Part shown: positions 8,954 to 19,858 of the stretch, piece by piece
Layout: the number at the start of each line of letters is the position of its first letter
How positions within the stretch are numbered: position 1 is the stretch's first letter
Assembly: GCA_014381825.1 (NCBI GenBank)
Contig: JACNKX010000088.1
Location: 62,001-126,000 of the forward strand
Reading direction: 5' to 3'
DNA: 64,000 nucleotides
Source: Planctomycetota bacterium
GTDB taxonomy: Bacteria > Planctomycetota > Planctomycetia > Pirellulales > Pirellulaceae
Notes under the pieces: generated by a model
Databases searched by the model: none
What the model saw: the letters and a program-made list of their open reading frames with translations, nothing else
Told to the model about the DNA's origin: nothing
Position numbers and translations under genes: made by a program

Positions 8954-10216
8954 CTATCTGTCTCGCCTGCTATGTGCGCGGTGTCGCGCGGCGGCAGATT
9001 CGTTTCCTTGGCCTGCATATAACTCGGCGAGGAGTTCATGCGCGAATTGGTGGTCCGGCGCATATTTTAACACGCTATTCAGCCATTGGAGCGCCTCTCG
9101 TGGCTCACCATATTGAGCGAGCCCCTTGCCGATCTCGTACCGCATATCCGTATCTTCCGGGTGGGAGGCGACGTATTCCCGGTACGCCTTCACACGACTC
9201 AATTCCTGACGGGCCGAGGCCGCGAACTGAAAATGTGGCCGCGCTTCGGTGTCGCGACCGGCAAACAGCAGTGCCTTTGCCAAGCCATAACGAGCGTCGT
9301 ATTCTCTCGGTTTGAGCTGGGCTGCCGGTTCCAGCCAACGCAATGCGTCCGCGCCCTTTCCGGCCTCGACATCGAGTTCGCCGAGCGCCAGAAAACAGCC
9401 ATAATGGTCGTGGGACAACGCCAGCCCTCGTGAGAACGCTTCCCTTGCATTCTCGATTTCTCCTCGTGCTTTCAAGCACGTTCCGAGTCCCAACAGCGAT
9501 TCGACCTCTTCTCGCTGTTGCAAAGCAACACGATAGTGATGCACAGCTTGGCGGTAGTTGTGTTGCTTTTGTTCCGCCTTTGCCAGATGCCTGCGAAGGT
9601 CGGGGCGCTCCGGAGCCAACGACACGGCCTGGCGAAGCCACTGAGCGGCGTCCACCCAATTCTCTTCATGTTCACGAAGCAGGCCTTGATACAGGAGAGG
9701 TTGCGCGTCTTGCGGATAGCTCTGTTGCCAGACATCGAGGACCAACGAAGCTGGGCCGAGTTCGTAGAGTCGGTAGTAACCCTTGACGAGCGCTTCGTAG
9801 ATTTCGCGGTCATCGTTTCCGGGGTTGGCCAGCAAATCTTGTAGCTCGGGATCGTCGAGCGCAATTTTGCCTGACTCAGCCGCCGTAAGAAGTTGTTCGC
9901 GCTTCAGTTTATCTTCAGCGTAACCCAATCCGCGCGCTTCCTTCAGTTCTTTAATGACCTGATCGTAGGCTTCGCGGTGGCGGTGTGCCCGCGCCATGAG
10001 AAACGAGGCTTCTGCATTGTTGCCGTAGGATTGCTGGATGATCTGGAGGCGCTGGATCGCAAGTTCCGGGTTTCGGTCGACGATGGCTTGGCGAGCTTGC
10101 CGCAGGCGATATCGAAGTACTGTCGGCTTCGCCAAAACAAGACCGCTGACCATCAGCACCGCGCTGGCGATGACGATCGTCTTCGACCGGCGCGACTTGT
10201 TTCTCAGCTCACTCAT
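8954..10216 (-). CDS. Membrane-anchored TPR protein
   Basis: A 420-residue protein. The N-terminal membrane helix (SKTIVIASAVLMVSGLVLA) is followed by about ten tetratricopeptide-type helical pairs. Examples are NPELAIQRLQIIQQSYGNNAEASFLMARAH and EVESLLGLGTCLKARGEIENAREAFSRGL. It probably acts as a periplasmic protein-interaction scaffold. It lies downstream of the VCBS/CxxCH gene on the same strand with about 130 bp between, so co-expression is likely; the TPR plus FG-GAP pairing recalls CRTAC1-type loci. No catalytic motif is visible. Confidence 0.85.
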   Translation of the reverse strand: MSELRNKSRRSKTIVIASAVLMVSGLVLAKPTVLRYRLRQARQAIVDRNPELAIQRLQIIQQSYGNNAEASFLMARAHRHREAYDQVIKELKEARGLGYAEDKLKREQLLTAAESGKIALDDPELQDLLANPGNDDREIYEALVKGYYRLYELGPASLVLDVWQQSYPQDAQPLLYQGLLREHEENWVDAAQWLRQAVSLAPERPDLRRHLAKAEQKQHNYRQAVHHYRVALQQREEVESLLGLGTCLKARGEIENAREAFSRGLALSHDHYGCFLALGELDVEAGKGADALRWLEPAAQLKPREYDARYGLAKALLFAGRDTEARPHFQFAASARQELSRVKAYREYVASHPEDTDMRYEIGKGLAQYGEPREALQWLNSVLKYAPDHQFAHELLAELYAGQGNESAAARHRAHSRRDR

Positions 10217-10296
10217 CGATCCGTTTCCGCGGGCGGTTGAAAGACGATTGAATTGCGTTTAGGCCCACGTGGCAGGCCGGAGTGGTAGGCCCAACT

Positions 10297-10363
10297 AAGG
10301 TGCCTTAGGAATAAAGTGCCTTCGGAATTAAGGTGCCTTCGGAATTAAGGTGCCTTCGGAATT
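10297..10363. repeat. Four tandem copies of a 17-bp unit overlapping the end of the VCBS gene
   Basis: Unit AAGGTGCCTTCGGAATT is present four times. The first copy has three changes and the second lacks one base. The stop codon of the minus-strand gene at 10345-12036 lies inside the array, so copy-number change would change the C-terminus of that protein. Confidence 0.85.
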
Positions 10364-12036
10364 GATTGTTGGTTTGTTTCGTTTAACCACAGCTCGATAC
10401 AGCCTAGCTCAATCGGAGTGGCCGACATGTCCAGTTGGCCGTTGCCGACAAGCAAATCCGTATCCCCGTCCAGATCGCAATCGCTCAGCACGAACGTCGG
10501 GTGATGATACCGCCCCGTCTCGAGACGATGTCGTGCGAACACTCCAGATGTCGTTTGCTCGAACCAGACGAGAGAATCCAAATCGCCGCCAATGTGTTGT
10601 GAATTGCGAGATTTCGGCGTAATCAACGCACAGGCGGCTACGTCTTGATCGCCGTCTCCATCGAGATCGGCTGCCGCCGCTCGGTAAGCACCGTACAGCG
10701 TTCCTAGGTGATGCGGTTCAAATCTCAAGCCGCCTTTGTTTTCGAGCCATCGAATGCCGTGATAGGGTTTCAATATCGAATTATCGAACGTGTCGCCGTT
10801 GGACAGGAGAATGTCGAGGTCGCCATCGCGATCCATGTCCACGATCTGAGAGCCGGAGAACCCCCAGGCCGGACTAGGTGCGCGATACAAATCGTGAATC
10901 GTGAAAACGAAGTTCGTTTGATGCGAATAGCATCTCACCATCTCGTGGCCTTGGCTGTAAAGCACGATAATTTCGCGGACTCCGTCGCCGTCGAGATCGG
11001 CTACGTCGACATGCGAAGCACCGTGCAGACCATCAATCTCGTGCGTCTTGAATTGGGGGATACCTCCTTCGGGCGTCTGGTGTTCGAGAAGCAGCAAGTG
11101 CCCAGTAGCATGCCAGCCGAACTCGGCAACGATTATGTCGAGATCACCATCGTCGTCAAAATCCGCTGGCTGTACGTCCGCCACGCGACCGAGCCCATCG
11201 GCAAGCGTGAACTGCTCGAAGGTTTGGTCCGCTCGCTGGCGAAGCCACGCTACACTGCCGAGATTATGGTCCAACGCGAGGAACGACCCCAGGTTCGCGA
11301 CGACCAAATCAGCTCGACCATCGGCATCGAGATCAGTGACTTCAACGTGGGCTGGATTGGCGACATCCGCCACCGATTGCAGCGAGGGATTCGACGCTTC
11401 GACGTTCCCAAGCAAAATCTTACCGAGCAGCATGTCGCAAACGATCACTTCAGGCCGCTCGTCACCGAGTACGTCGGCGACCTGGATGTTCGAGACGACC
11501 GGTGCCGGGGAAGTTGCTTGGATGCTGATCGGGTGTTGTGAAAAAGGCGAACGTTTTGATTGCGCAAGCTCGTCTTGAACATTCGCAAAAGTGAACTCCT
11601 CTGGTGCTCGCTGCTCGTACCATTCGACAAGAGCTTCCGGATCGACTCGCCATTTAACCGTTCTGCCATAGCCCGACTGCCTGAACATCTCCCAGATCGT
11701 TTCCTGCCACGCACTTCGGGGAAGCACGTCAGGTGTCGGGAACTGGTGGCAGTGCGAACAGATCTCTCGGATTTTCGGTTCGTCTTCGTCGGTCAACGCT
11801 ACCAGTCCGTCGTTGGGATCCAGCGACAGTTCGTCTGTCGATATGTCGCGTCGCGACGGGAAGAGCGAGTTGAACAATGCCACCACCGCGAATCCTGCCA
11901 CTAGCAAGCTAATCGCCGTCCGTACGAGGGTCCGACGGTTTGTTAGGCGATTGGTTGCCGCAGAGGGATCATTCGGTTTCGGAGAATCACCGGGCGAACT
12001 CTTGCTGATTTTGCGATTTGCCCGCTTGCGATTCAT
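10345..12036 (-). CDS. FG-GAP/VCBS repeat protein with a CxxCH motif
   Basis: A 563-residue exported protein. Its N-terminal anchor is TLVRTAISLLVAGFAVVALFNSLF. A short domain carries ICSHCHQFPTPDVLP, the CxxCH of a c-type haem site, with SAWQETIWEM after it. A beta-propeller of VCBS/FG-GAP blades follows (DLDADGRADLVVANLG, DFDDDGDLDIIVAEFG, DLDGDGVREIIVL, DMDRDGDLDILLSNGD, DLDGDGDQDVAACAL, DCDLDGDTDLLVGNG). The protein ends inside a 17-bp tandem array. A cytochrome-like head on a propeller suggests periplasmic electron transfer, though a true haem needs a checked distal ligand. It is divergent from the sulfatase. Confidence 0.88.
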   Translation of the reverse strand: MNRKRANRKISKSSPGDSPKPNDPSAATNRLTNRRTLVRTAISLLVAGFAVVALFNSLFPSRRDISTDELSLDPNDGLVALTDEDEPKIREICSHCHQFPTPDVLPRSAWQETIWEMFRQSGYGRTVKWRVDPEALVEWYEQRAPEEFTFANVQDELAQSKRSPFSQHPISIQATSPAPVVSNIQVADVLGDERPEVIVCDMLLGKILLGNVEASNPSLQSVADVANPAHVEVTDLDADGRADLVVANLGSFLALDHNLGSVAWLRQRADQTFEQFTLADGLGRVADVQPADFDDDGDLDIIVAEFGWHATGHLLLLEHQTPEGGIPQFKTHEIDGLHGASHVDVADLDGDGVREIIVLYSQGHEMVRCYSHQTNFVFTIHDLYRAPSPAWGFSGSQIVDMDRDGDLDILLSNGDTFDNSILKPYHGIRWLENKGGLRFEPHHLGTLYGAYRAAAADLDGDGDQDVAACALITPKSRNSQHIGGDLDSLVWFEQTTSGVFARHRLETGRYHHPTFVLSDCDLDGDTDLLVGNGQLDMSATPIELGCIELWLNETNQQSIPKAP

Positions 12037-12080
12037 ATTATTCCCTCGGGTGGTGCCATTGTGGCCATCACTCTATTTTG

Positions 12081-12128
12081 GCCATCACTCTCCGAGTGAT
12101 GAGCGCTCGTCACTCGGAGAATGACGGC
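12081..12128. repeat. 48-bp imperfect palindrome (REP-like, family A)
   Basis: The left arm 12081-12104 and right arm 12105-12128 are inverted copies with three mismatches in 24. The left arm differs by one base from the arm of the inverted repeat at 16838-16984, so both belong to one dispersed family. It lies between the divergent VCBS and sulfatase genes. An unmatched half copy (GGCCATCACTCT) lies just before it. Confidence 0.8.
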
Positions 12129-12304
12129 TACTTTCGTGTCGTCCTGCTCGTCTCACCTTTGATTCGAGGAGATGCACGTCGCGAATTCAGGTTAACTCGA
12201 TATTTCCGCAGTCGGTAGTCCGCGTGTCCCATCACTTGTTACGATAGGCATCGGCGATCGTCATCCGACCATCATACCTGACCACAATAAATGGGAATTT
12301 CGAG

Positions 12305-13699
12305 ATGCGAGTTAGCTTGTTGTTGTTGGTGTTCCTCGTTCAGTCTTGTGTGCTCTCGAAAGGCGCAGCCGCAGAGCCGCAACGTCCCAACTTCGTTGTT
12401 ATCTTCTGCGATGATCTTGGCTATGGCGACCTGGCTTGCTTTGGTCATCCAACGATTGCGACGCCGAACCTGGATCGGATGGCTGCCGAAGGGATGAAGT
12501 TCACACAGTTCTATGCGGCGGCCCCGGTCTGTACACCGAGTCGCGCCGCGTTGATGACTGGACGCCTGCCGCTGCGAAACGGAATGTGCAGCAACAAACG
12601 TCGTGTCCTGTTCCCCGATTCGAAGGGTGGCATCCCCGCCGAGGAAATCACGATCGCCGAGGCACTTCAGGCGAACGGCTATGCGACGGCTTGCGTTGGT
12701 AAATGGCATCTAGGGCATTTGCCACAGTACCTGCCGACCAGCAATGGCTTCGATTTCTACTTTGGCATTCCGTATTCCAATGACATGGACCGCGTGAACG
12801 ATGCTCCGAAAGGTCGCGCGCCGTTTTGGGACCCCAAGACCGAGTATTGGAATGTGCCGCTGATGCGGAATTCAAAGATCATCGAACGACCAGCAGATCA
12901 AACAACGATCACTCGCCGTTACACCGAAGAAGCCACGAAGTTCATTCGTGACAACAAAGATTCTCCCTTCTTTCTGTACTTACCTCACAGCATGCCGCAT
13001 GTCCCACTGTTTCGCTCGCCTGAATTCGAGGGTAAGAGTCGGCGCGGTTTGTTCGGAGATGTGATCGAAGAGGTTGATTGGAGCGTTGGGCAAGTTCTCG
13101 ATACGCTGCGCCAGTTGGAACTTGATGATAACACGCTCGTATTCTTCACCAGTGACAATGGGCCATGGTTGATCTTCGACGAGCAAGGTGGTTCGGCTGG
13201 CCTGCTTCGGGATGGCAAAGGCAGCACTTGGGAGGGTGGCATGCGCGAGCCGACGTTGGCGTGGTGGCCGGGGCAAGTCAAGCCGGGCAGCATCAGCCGT
13301 GACGTTGGCAGCACGATGGACATCTTCGCCACACTTCATGCGCTCGCCGGCGTCGACTTGCCGACCGACCGAGTTCTCGACAGTCACGACCTGACCCCTG
13401 TATTGCGTGGTGCGGGCGCGAGCAGCCGAGAGGCGTTGTTCTACTATCGCGGCTATCAGCTCATGGCGGTCCGTAAGGGCCCCTGGAAGATGCATCTCAT
13501 GACGCAAGATGCCTACGGTCCCGCTTCTCGCGAGGCGAAGAAGCATGGCCCCCCGTTACTGTTCAATTTAGAACATGATCCAGGTGAGCAGACAGATATC
13601 GCTGCTAAACACAGCGACGTTGTGGAATCGCTTCAAGCCAAGGTTTCGATGCACCTGGGAGCACTTGTCTCCGCCGAGTCGCAGCTCGAGAGCCGATGA
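12305..13699 (+). CDS. Sulfatase, arylsulfatase A type (formylglycine-dependent)
   Basis: A 464-residue exported sulfatase that should hydrolyse sulfate esters, probably on sulfated polysaccharides. There is a signal peptide at 1-23, then the metal-binding NFVVIFCDDLGYGDL (Asp-Asp at 36-37). C76-T-P-S-R80 is the formylglycine motif, with the downstream AALMTGRLPLRNGM as expected. GKWHLGH and FFTSDNGPW supply further active-site residues. Cys-type activation by a formylglycine-generating enzyme is expected; none is encoded in the window. It stands alone as a single transcription unit with palindromic DNA upstream. Confidence 0.95.
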   Translation: MRVSLLLLVFLVQSCVLSKGAAAEPQRPNFVVIFCDDLGYGDLACFGHPTIATPNLDRMAAEGMKFTQFYAAAPVCTPSRAALMTGRLPLRNGMCSNKRRVLFPDSKGGIPAEEITIAEALQANGYATACVGKWHLGHLPQYLPTSNGFDFYFGIPYSNDMDRVNDAPKGRAPFWDPKTEYWNVPLMRNSKIIERPADQTTITRRYTEEATKFIRDNKDSPFFLYLPHSMPHVPLFRSPEFEGKSRRGLFGDVIEEVDWSVGQVLDTLRQLELDDNTLVFFTSDNGPWLIFDEQGGSAGLLRDGKGSTWEGGMREPTLAWWPGQVKPGSISRDVGSTMDIFATLHALAGVDLPTDRVLDSHDLTPVLRGAGASSREALFYYRGYQLMAVRKGPWKMHLMTQDAYGPASREAKKHGPPLLFNLEHDPGEQTDIAAKHSDVVESLQAKVSMHLGALVSAESQLESR

Positions 13700-13972
13700 C
13701 AAATCTAATTCGAAACTGCCGGTTACGGTTCCCTCGTAAGGGTTGTATCGAAAAAGAATCGGAAACGCACACTTTGGGGTGAAAAACTCGGAGTGATGTG
13801 TTAGGCTTGCCGTTAACGCTAATCGCTTGAGCCCGTGTCTGGGCTTGTGACTCTCGTCCCAAAGCCAAAGCTGTTTTCGGCGAGTCCGCTACTTCAACCA
13901 TTTAAGGGTGTCGATGACGCCCCACACTGTTTTTCAATATCACATTTATCGATCGCTATTAAGGAGTCGTTG

Positions 13973-14176
13973 ATGCACAGTTTTTGGAAGTCGTTGGTGT
14001 TGGTTGTGGTTGTTTTTTGTGCTCCCGTTCTCTTTACCGGATGCGGCCCTTCACAGGTATCCGATGAGGAAGCGGCAAAGACAGCCGCCCCAGAAGAAGA
14101 TCCTGCTGAAGACGCTGATGAGGATGAATCGGGAGATGGTGGCGAGTCCGAGGATGGAGACTCCGATGGTGAATAG
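13973..14176 (+). CDS. Small acidic lipoprotein paired with second DUF1559 gene
   Basis: A 67-residue protein. The signal MHSFWKSLVLVVVVFCAPVLFTGC ends in a lipobox (L-F-T-G-C). It is followed by a tail of almost only Glu, Asp, Ser, Gly and Ala. AAGGAG precedes ATG 13973 at the correct distance, so longer in-frame starts upstream are rejected. The DUF1559 gene follows 112 bp downstream on the same strand. The arrangement mirrors 7276-8718 but in reversed order. An envelope role is likely. Biochemical function unknown. Confidence 0.8.
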   Translation: MHSFWKSLVLVVVVFCAPVLFTGCGPSQVSDEEAAKTAAPEEDPAEDADEDESGDGGESEDGDSDGE

Positions 14177-14287
14177 AGGCCTCGAAGCATTCCGAAGTGA
14201 CGAACTCTGAAAATCTTAGAATACACGTCCGTCGTCGGACGATTATCTTATGTTTTTTTCTTACTAGTTTTCCGGAGGTGATTAATC

Positions 14288-15316
14288 ATGAAGAGATTCT
14301 CGAAACGACCAGGCTTCACACTCGTGGAGTTGCTGGTGGTAATCGCCATTATTGGTATTTTGGTAGCATTGCTGCTGCCTGCGGTACAGGCCGCTCGTGA
14401 GGCCGCACGGCGCATGCAATGCACGAACGCATTGAAGCAGTTGGGGTTGGCCTGCCACAATTACCACGACACGTACAAGACGTTGCCACCCGGTTACTTG
14501 CAAAAGCCACCAATCGCTGGCAACGGAAATGGTCCTACTAACACATCGTTTTGGGGGTGGGGTGCGTTTATCCTACCTTGGATGGAGCAACAACCACTGC
14601 ATGACACGTTGGACGTGGGCAACACACACTTGCATGTCGCCGTTGTCGATCCGGTCTTGCAGCCATTCTTTCAGGAAGGTATCAGCACCTACCGGTGCCC
14701 GTCGGATGTTGGTCCTTCCCTTAACAATGAAAACGGCTTTACTTTGGGGCCTGGGAACAATGCCAGTCGGATCCCCACCGCAACTTCCAATTACGTTGCC
14801 AATAACAGTTCCCGCAATACCAACCTTCGCAATAACGGCTTCTTACGTCAGGCTTATGCGGGAGTGTTTTCACGCGACGTTTCGTTGAAGTTCCGCGACA
14901 TTCTGGACGGAACTTCGAATGTTGTCATGCTCGGTGAACGCAAGTGGCAATTCCAAGACCCCAATGGCCTAATTCGCCGCATCGGCGCGGCCAATGTGTT
15001 CGGTATTCGGCGGGACAACAGCAATTGTTCAGGACGTATGAATGTTCTCGCAAGCGGACGTTCCAAGATTAACTACGATAATCCCAATACGTGTCGTGGC
15101 AGGTACGGCTATTCAAGCTTCCATCCCGGTGGAGCGCAATTCGTACTCTGTGATGGCAGCGTGCAGTTCGTTCCCGATACGGTCGAAAATGACAGCCAGA
15201 TATTCCCACAAGCTGGGGACGTGCAGTTCCGTACCAACGCTGGTGGAAATCAAGTTGACACGGTTTGGGAACAGATACTTTGCCGACAGGACGGAGAGCC
15301 CGTCGTGTTCCCATAA
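14288..15316 (+). CDS. DUF1559 domain protein with type IV pilin-like N-terminus (second copy)
   Basis: A 342-residue DUF1559 protein preceded by a near-perfect Shine-Dalgarno sequence (GGAGGTGAT). The N-terminus [39 protein letters not shown] is almost identical to the copy at 7570-8718. The [23 protein letters not shown] block follows, and [26 protein letters not shown] closes the family domain. The middle regions of the two proteins differ greatly in length and sequence. A strong terminator follows. Surface or pseudopilus-associated role inferred from the prepilin-like head. Confidence 0.94.
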   Translation: MKRFSKRPGFTLVELLVVIAIIGILVALLLPAVQAAREAARRMQCTNALKQLGLACHNYHDTYKTLPPGYLQKPPIAGNGNGPTNTSFWGWGAFILPWMEQQPLHDTLDVGNTHLHVAVVDPVLQPFFQEGISTYRCPSDVGPSLNNENGFTLGPGNNASRIPTATSNYVANNSSRNTNLRNNGFLRQAYAGVFSRDVSLKFRDILDGTSNVVMLGERKWQFQDPNGLIRRIGAANVFGIRRDNSNCSGRMNVLASGRSKINYDNPNTCRGRYGYSSFHPGGAQFVLCDGSVQFVPDTVENDSQIFPQAGDVQFRTNAGGNQVDTVWEQILCRQDGEPVVFP

Positions 15317-15345
15317 TCATTGCTGCTATAGACTTTAATGACACG

Positions 15346-15387
15346 AACGGTGCGGATCACAACCTCGATCCGCACCGTTTTTCTTTT
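15346..15387 (+). terminator. Rho-independent terminator after second DUF1559 gene
   Basis: A 13-bp perfect stem (15346-15358 with 15367-15379) has an 8-nt loop and is followed by TTTC and more T. Confidence 0.9.
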
Positions 15388-15511
15388 CTTGATTGCGGTC
15401 CATCGGGCCGCACCGAGGCCAGATTCCCGACACACACCCACCGGTTGCCAGCGCTCAATACGTATGCCACGATGACCGGCTTGCTGCTTCACCCTCCTGA
15501 CTAGCTAGAGA

Positions 15512-16837
<1,326 letters not shown>

Positions 16838-16840
<3 letters not shown>

Positions 16841-16984
16841 CCATCACGCTCCGAGTGATGAGCCCCAATCGCAGCCCTTCCTCAGAAACTCGCCGGTTCG
16901 CGTTTTAAGTTAGCTCTTACGCCAGCCTGGAAACGCGGAGCGTATGTCTGCTCTGCGGGCTCATCACTCGGAGCGTGATGGCTA
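16838..16984. repeat. 26-bp perfect inverted repeat flanking 95 bp (REP/MITE-like, family A)
   Basis: Arm 16838-16863 is the exact reverse complement of arm 16959-16984. The arms share the CTCCGAGTGATGAGC core with the palindrome at 12081-12128. The left arm starts at the xylA stop codon. The right arm ends 120 bp before the next gene. The enclosed 95 bp has no gene. Confidence 0.85.
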
Positions 16985-17103
16985 CGGATTCGTGTCACGA
17001 GGCGCTTGCTTCTGGAGATCCGAACCTCGATAATTGCGACCAGTGGATTCCGGTCTTTCTGCCGATTGATGATCTGTTTGGCCAGTACTCGAAGGAGCAA
17101 GAC

Positions 17104-18216
17104 ATGCGAGCGAAGTTGTTGGTAATCTGTACAGTTCTCGTCGCGGTAGTAGCGGTGTCCACCGTCAATGCAGCCGATTGGGGATTGAAGAAAGGAAACG
17201 CTGACTTAAAGTCGGCTGGGCCTTTGGCGTTCGGACCCGATGGGATCTTATTGGTCGGAGATACGAAGGCCGCCACGGTTTTTGCGATCGACACGGGCGA
17301 TGCTTCCGGCGAGCCCGGTAAGGTTAGCTTCAGCATCAAAGCGCTGAACGAAAAAGTGGCCGATGCGGTCGGAGCAGGATCACAAAGCGTCAAGATCAAC
17401 GATATCGTCGTGAATCCGGCTAGCGGCAATGTCTATGTTTCAGCAATTGCCAACGGAAAAGCAGCTCTCGTTCGAGTTGATGGCGCGGGCGACCTAAGCA
17501 AAGTCAAGCTTGAGGGCGTCGGTGTCGCAAAGGTCGCTTTACCGAATGCTCCCGAAGACAAAGTCGTTGGGCAAGGCCGTCGTCGTGGTAATCCTCGCGA
17601 CGAGTCGATTACGGACCTGGCTTACAGCGATGGCAAAGTCTTGGTTTCTGGAGTCTCGCCCAATCCTTCCGGCGGACGAACGCTGTCGACCGTGCGTGAA
17701 CTTCCGTTCCCCCTCACGTCTGCAGACTCGGGTGTCAACGTCGAGATCTTTCACGGTGCCCATGGCGGCCTGGAAAATTATTCCACGGTGCGTACATTCG
17801 TGCCTTTTAACATCGACGGAAAACCGAGCTTGCTGGCTGGTTTCACCTGCACGCCGCTCGTTCGTTTCGACGTCAAGAGCTTGAAGTCCGAGAAGCCGGT
17901 TCGTGGCACGACGGTCGCCGAACTTGGCAACCGCAATCGTCCTTATGACATGATCGTCTACGAGAAGGACGGCGAGAGTTGGTTACTGATGGCCAATAGC
18001 GCTCGCGGTGTGATGAAGATCAGCACGAATGACATCGGTCGTAGTAAAGGCATCACCGAACGAGTTGGAGGCGGCGGTCTTGCGGGACAGACTTACGAGA
18101 CGATCGAAGAGCTAAAAGGCGTTGTTCAACTCGATCAGTTGAACGACAGCCACGCGATCATCCTCGTCCAGAATGAAGGTGGTTCGCAGGACTTGGCAAC
18201 GGTAGCCTTGCCGTAG
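17104..18216 (+). CDS. Exported beta-propeller-like protein of unknown function
   Basis: A 370-residue protein with a clean signal peptide (AKLLVICTVLVAVVAVSTVNAADW). AAGGAG precedes ATG 17104, which rules out the longer in-frame start in the inverted repeat. The mature chain has short repeated strands with Gly and Asp turns (GPLAFGPDGILLVGDTKAATVFAID, DIVVNPASGNVYVSAI, DLAYSDGKVLVSGVS, YDMIVYEKDGESWLLMANSARGVMKI). This looks like a six- or seven-bladed propeller of the NHL or SMP-30 kind. No catalytic signature is recognised. A perfect terminator follows. Periplasmic. Confidence 0.75.
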   Translation: MRAKLLVICTVLVAVVAVSTVNAADWGLKKGNADLKSAGPLAFGPDGILLVGDTKAATVFAIDTGDASGEPGKVSFSIKALNEKVADAVGAGSQSVKINDIVVNPASGNVYVSAIANGKAALVRVDGAGDLSKVKLEGVGVAKVALPNAPEDKVVGQGRRRGNPRDESITDLAYSDGKVLVSGVSPNPSGGRTLSTVRELPFPLTSADSGVNVEIFHGAHGGLENYSTVRTFVPFNIDGKPSLLAGFTCTPLVRFDVKSLKSEKPVRGTTVAELGNRNRPYDMIVYEKDGESWLLMANSARGVMKISTNDIGRSKGITERVGGGGLAGQTYETIEELKGVVQLDQLNDSHAIILVQNEGGSQDLATVALP

Positions 18217-18245
18217 TCGAATCGATTTCTGTAATATCGACAACG

Positions 18246-18287
18246 ACCCGGCGTCTTGAGATTGCTTGAGACGCCGGGTTTTCTTTT
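18246..18287 (+). terminator. Rho-independent terminator after exported propeller gene
   Basis: An 11-bp perfect stem (18246-18256 with 18269-18279) has a 12-nt loop and is followed by TTTCTTTT. Confidence 0.9.
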
Positions 18288-18346
18288 GCCCTTCGTGGTT
18301 CTAACGCCCAACACGACGCCACGCTGTATGCAACTCGTCCCACGAT

Positions 18347-19681
18347 TCAGTCGGCTGCGTTCTCGATGCAATAGAGATGCCGCGAGGTGCGCAGGAACAA
18401 CTGGTTCCCAACGATCGCTGGCGAAGCATCCATTGGTTCCGCCAATTTGTTGATGGCTAGGACTTCAAGTTCTCGACCGTGGCGAATCACGACCGTAGTA
18501 CCTTCGCGGTCGGTGAAGTAAATGCGCCCTGCGGTCGCGACGGGCGACGCGTAAACATTCTTCATCTCGGGCAGTCGCTGTTGGGCGAAGATCGGCGTGC
18601 CCGTTCCGATGTCCAGACACGATAAGACACTTGTGTTGGTACGCGTGAAGTAGATGTGGTTTTCATAGATGATCGGTGACGGAACGTAAGGAGTTCCCGA
18701 TCGGTGGTGCCAGAGGACGTTGTCCGTGTCGGTGATGTCTCCCATTGCAGTCAGCGGAATCGCCAACGCAGCAGAACTGCGATACCCGCTCATGCAGAAT
18801 ACCGTCTCGCCCGCCAAGATGGGCGACGGAATCGCGTTAACCGACTGGCCACCGCATTGCCAAATCACTTTGCCGGTTGCAAGGTCATAGCTTCGCGCGC
18901 GGTTGGTGCCGTTCGTAATGACTTGTGTGCGGCCCGCGTGTTCGACGATCAGCGGTGTCGCCCAGGAAGTCGGTTCGTCGCGATCGGCTTTCCATTTCGT
19001 CTTGCCAGTGGTCGCGTCGAGTATCTCGATGAACGATTGATCTTCGTGATCCCAGTTGATGACCAGCGAGGCGCCGTGAATCACCGGCGAAGTCGCTTCG
19101 CCCCAACCGTACCGAGTTCGCATATCGCCGAGATCGCGGCTCCAAATCAGTTGACCGCCCAGGTCGTAACAGTAGATCCCGCGAGACCCGAACGACACAT
19201 AAAGCCGCTCGCCATCGGTCGTTGGCGAGGCTGATGCAAAAGTGTTTGTCGAGTGCCGTCCTTCGTGTGGGACCGCTTCGCAGGCGACTTGCCGCCAGAC
19301 TTCCTTGCCCGTGACGAGATCGAGGCAAAGCACGGTGTATTGGAAATAGGTTCCCGGTGGTTTTGTCTTTGCATCGGGATGAAGTTTTGGCGGCTCGTCG
19401 GCGACTCGATCGGTTGGGATCGCCGAAGCGAGGAACACGCGCCCTGCCCAGATGATTGGTGTGGCGCTTCCTTCACCCTGCAGCTTCGCCTTCCATTTCA
19501 CATTCGTTGTTTGGTCCCAATGCACGGGCGGCACGCCGGAGGTAGAAACACCGTTCGCGTTGGGGCCTCGCCAATGGTGCCAATTCTTCTCTCGTGAAGA
19601 ACGAAAGTCATCGGCTTGTGCAGCGCCGATCAGCGGTCCGATACCGCTCAGCAAGATAACAACCTTCACGAACCATCGCAT
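18347..19681 (-). CDS. PQQ-binding-like beta-propeller repeat protein, exported
   Basis: A 444-residue protein with a signal peptide (VKVVILLSGIGPLIGAAQA). A planctomycete-typical opening WHHWRGPNANGVSTSGVPPVHW is followed by propeller blades with the WxxxG-type docking motifs of PQQ repeats (NVKWKAKLQGEGSATPIIWAGRVFLAS, LVTGKEVWRQVAC, TTGKTKWKADRDEPTSWATPLIV, ATGKVIWQCGGQ). The family is related to outer-membrane BamB-like and quinoprotein folds. The catalytic Cys-Cys and metal residues of true quinoprotein dehydrogenases were not seen. It probably has a periplasmic binding or scaffold role. Divergent from the AAA ATPase gene. Confidence 0.9.
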   Translation of the reverse strand: MRWFVKVVILLSGIGPLIGAAQADDFRSSREKNWHHWRGPNANGVSTSGVPPVHWDQTTNVKWKAKLQGEGSATPIIWAGRVFLASAIPTDRVADEPPKLHPDAKTKPPGTYFQYTVLCLDLVTGKEVWRQVACEAVPHEGRHSTNTFASASPTTDGERLYVSFGSRGIYCYDLGGQLIWSRDLGDMRTRYGWGEATSPVIHGASLVINWDHEDQSFIEILDATTGKTKWKADRDEPTSWATPLIVEHAGRTQVITNGTNRARSYDLATGKVIWQCGGQSVNAIPSPILAGETVFCMSGYRSSAALAIPLTAMGDITDTDNVLWHHRSGTPYVPSPIIYENHIYFTRTNTSVLSCLDIGTGTPIFAQQRLPEMKNVYASPVATAGRIYFTDREGTTVVIRHGRELEVLAINKLAEPMDASPAIVGNQLFLRTSRHLYCIENAAD

Positions 19682-19858
19682 GGCACTGTCCCTCTGTAAT
19701 CAGTCTGTTTGACGCATCGGATATCGCTGATTGTACAAAAACCATGCTCCACCAGTGAAGCGGCAATAGCAAGTAGCATGGGACCAGCTATAATCGACCG
19801 ACAGAATTGGGCAATGGAAAATGGGTGTTCCAGCAAGATGGAAGCGGAGACTTAACAA

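Noticed and set aside
16975-17103. Upstream start for the exported propeller protein
   Set aside because: It lies in the arm of an inverted repeat, and the start at 17104 has a strong Shine-Dalgarno sequence and directly begins a signal peptide.
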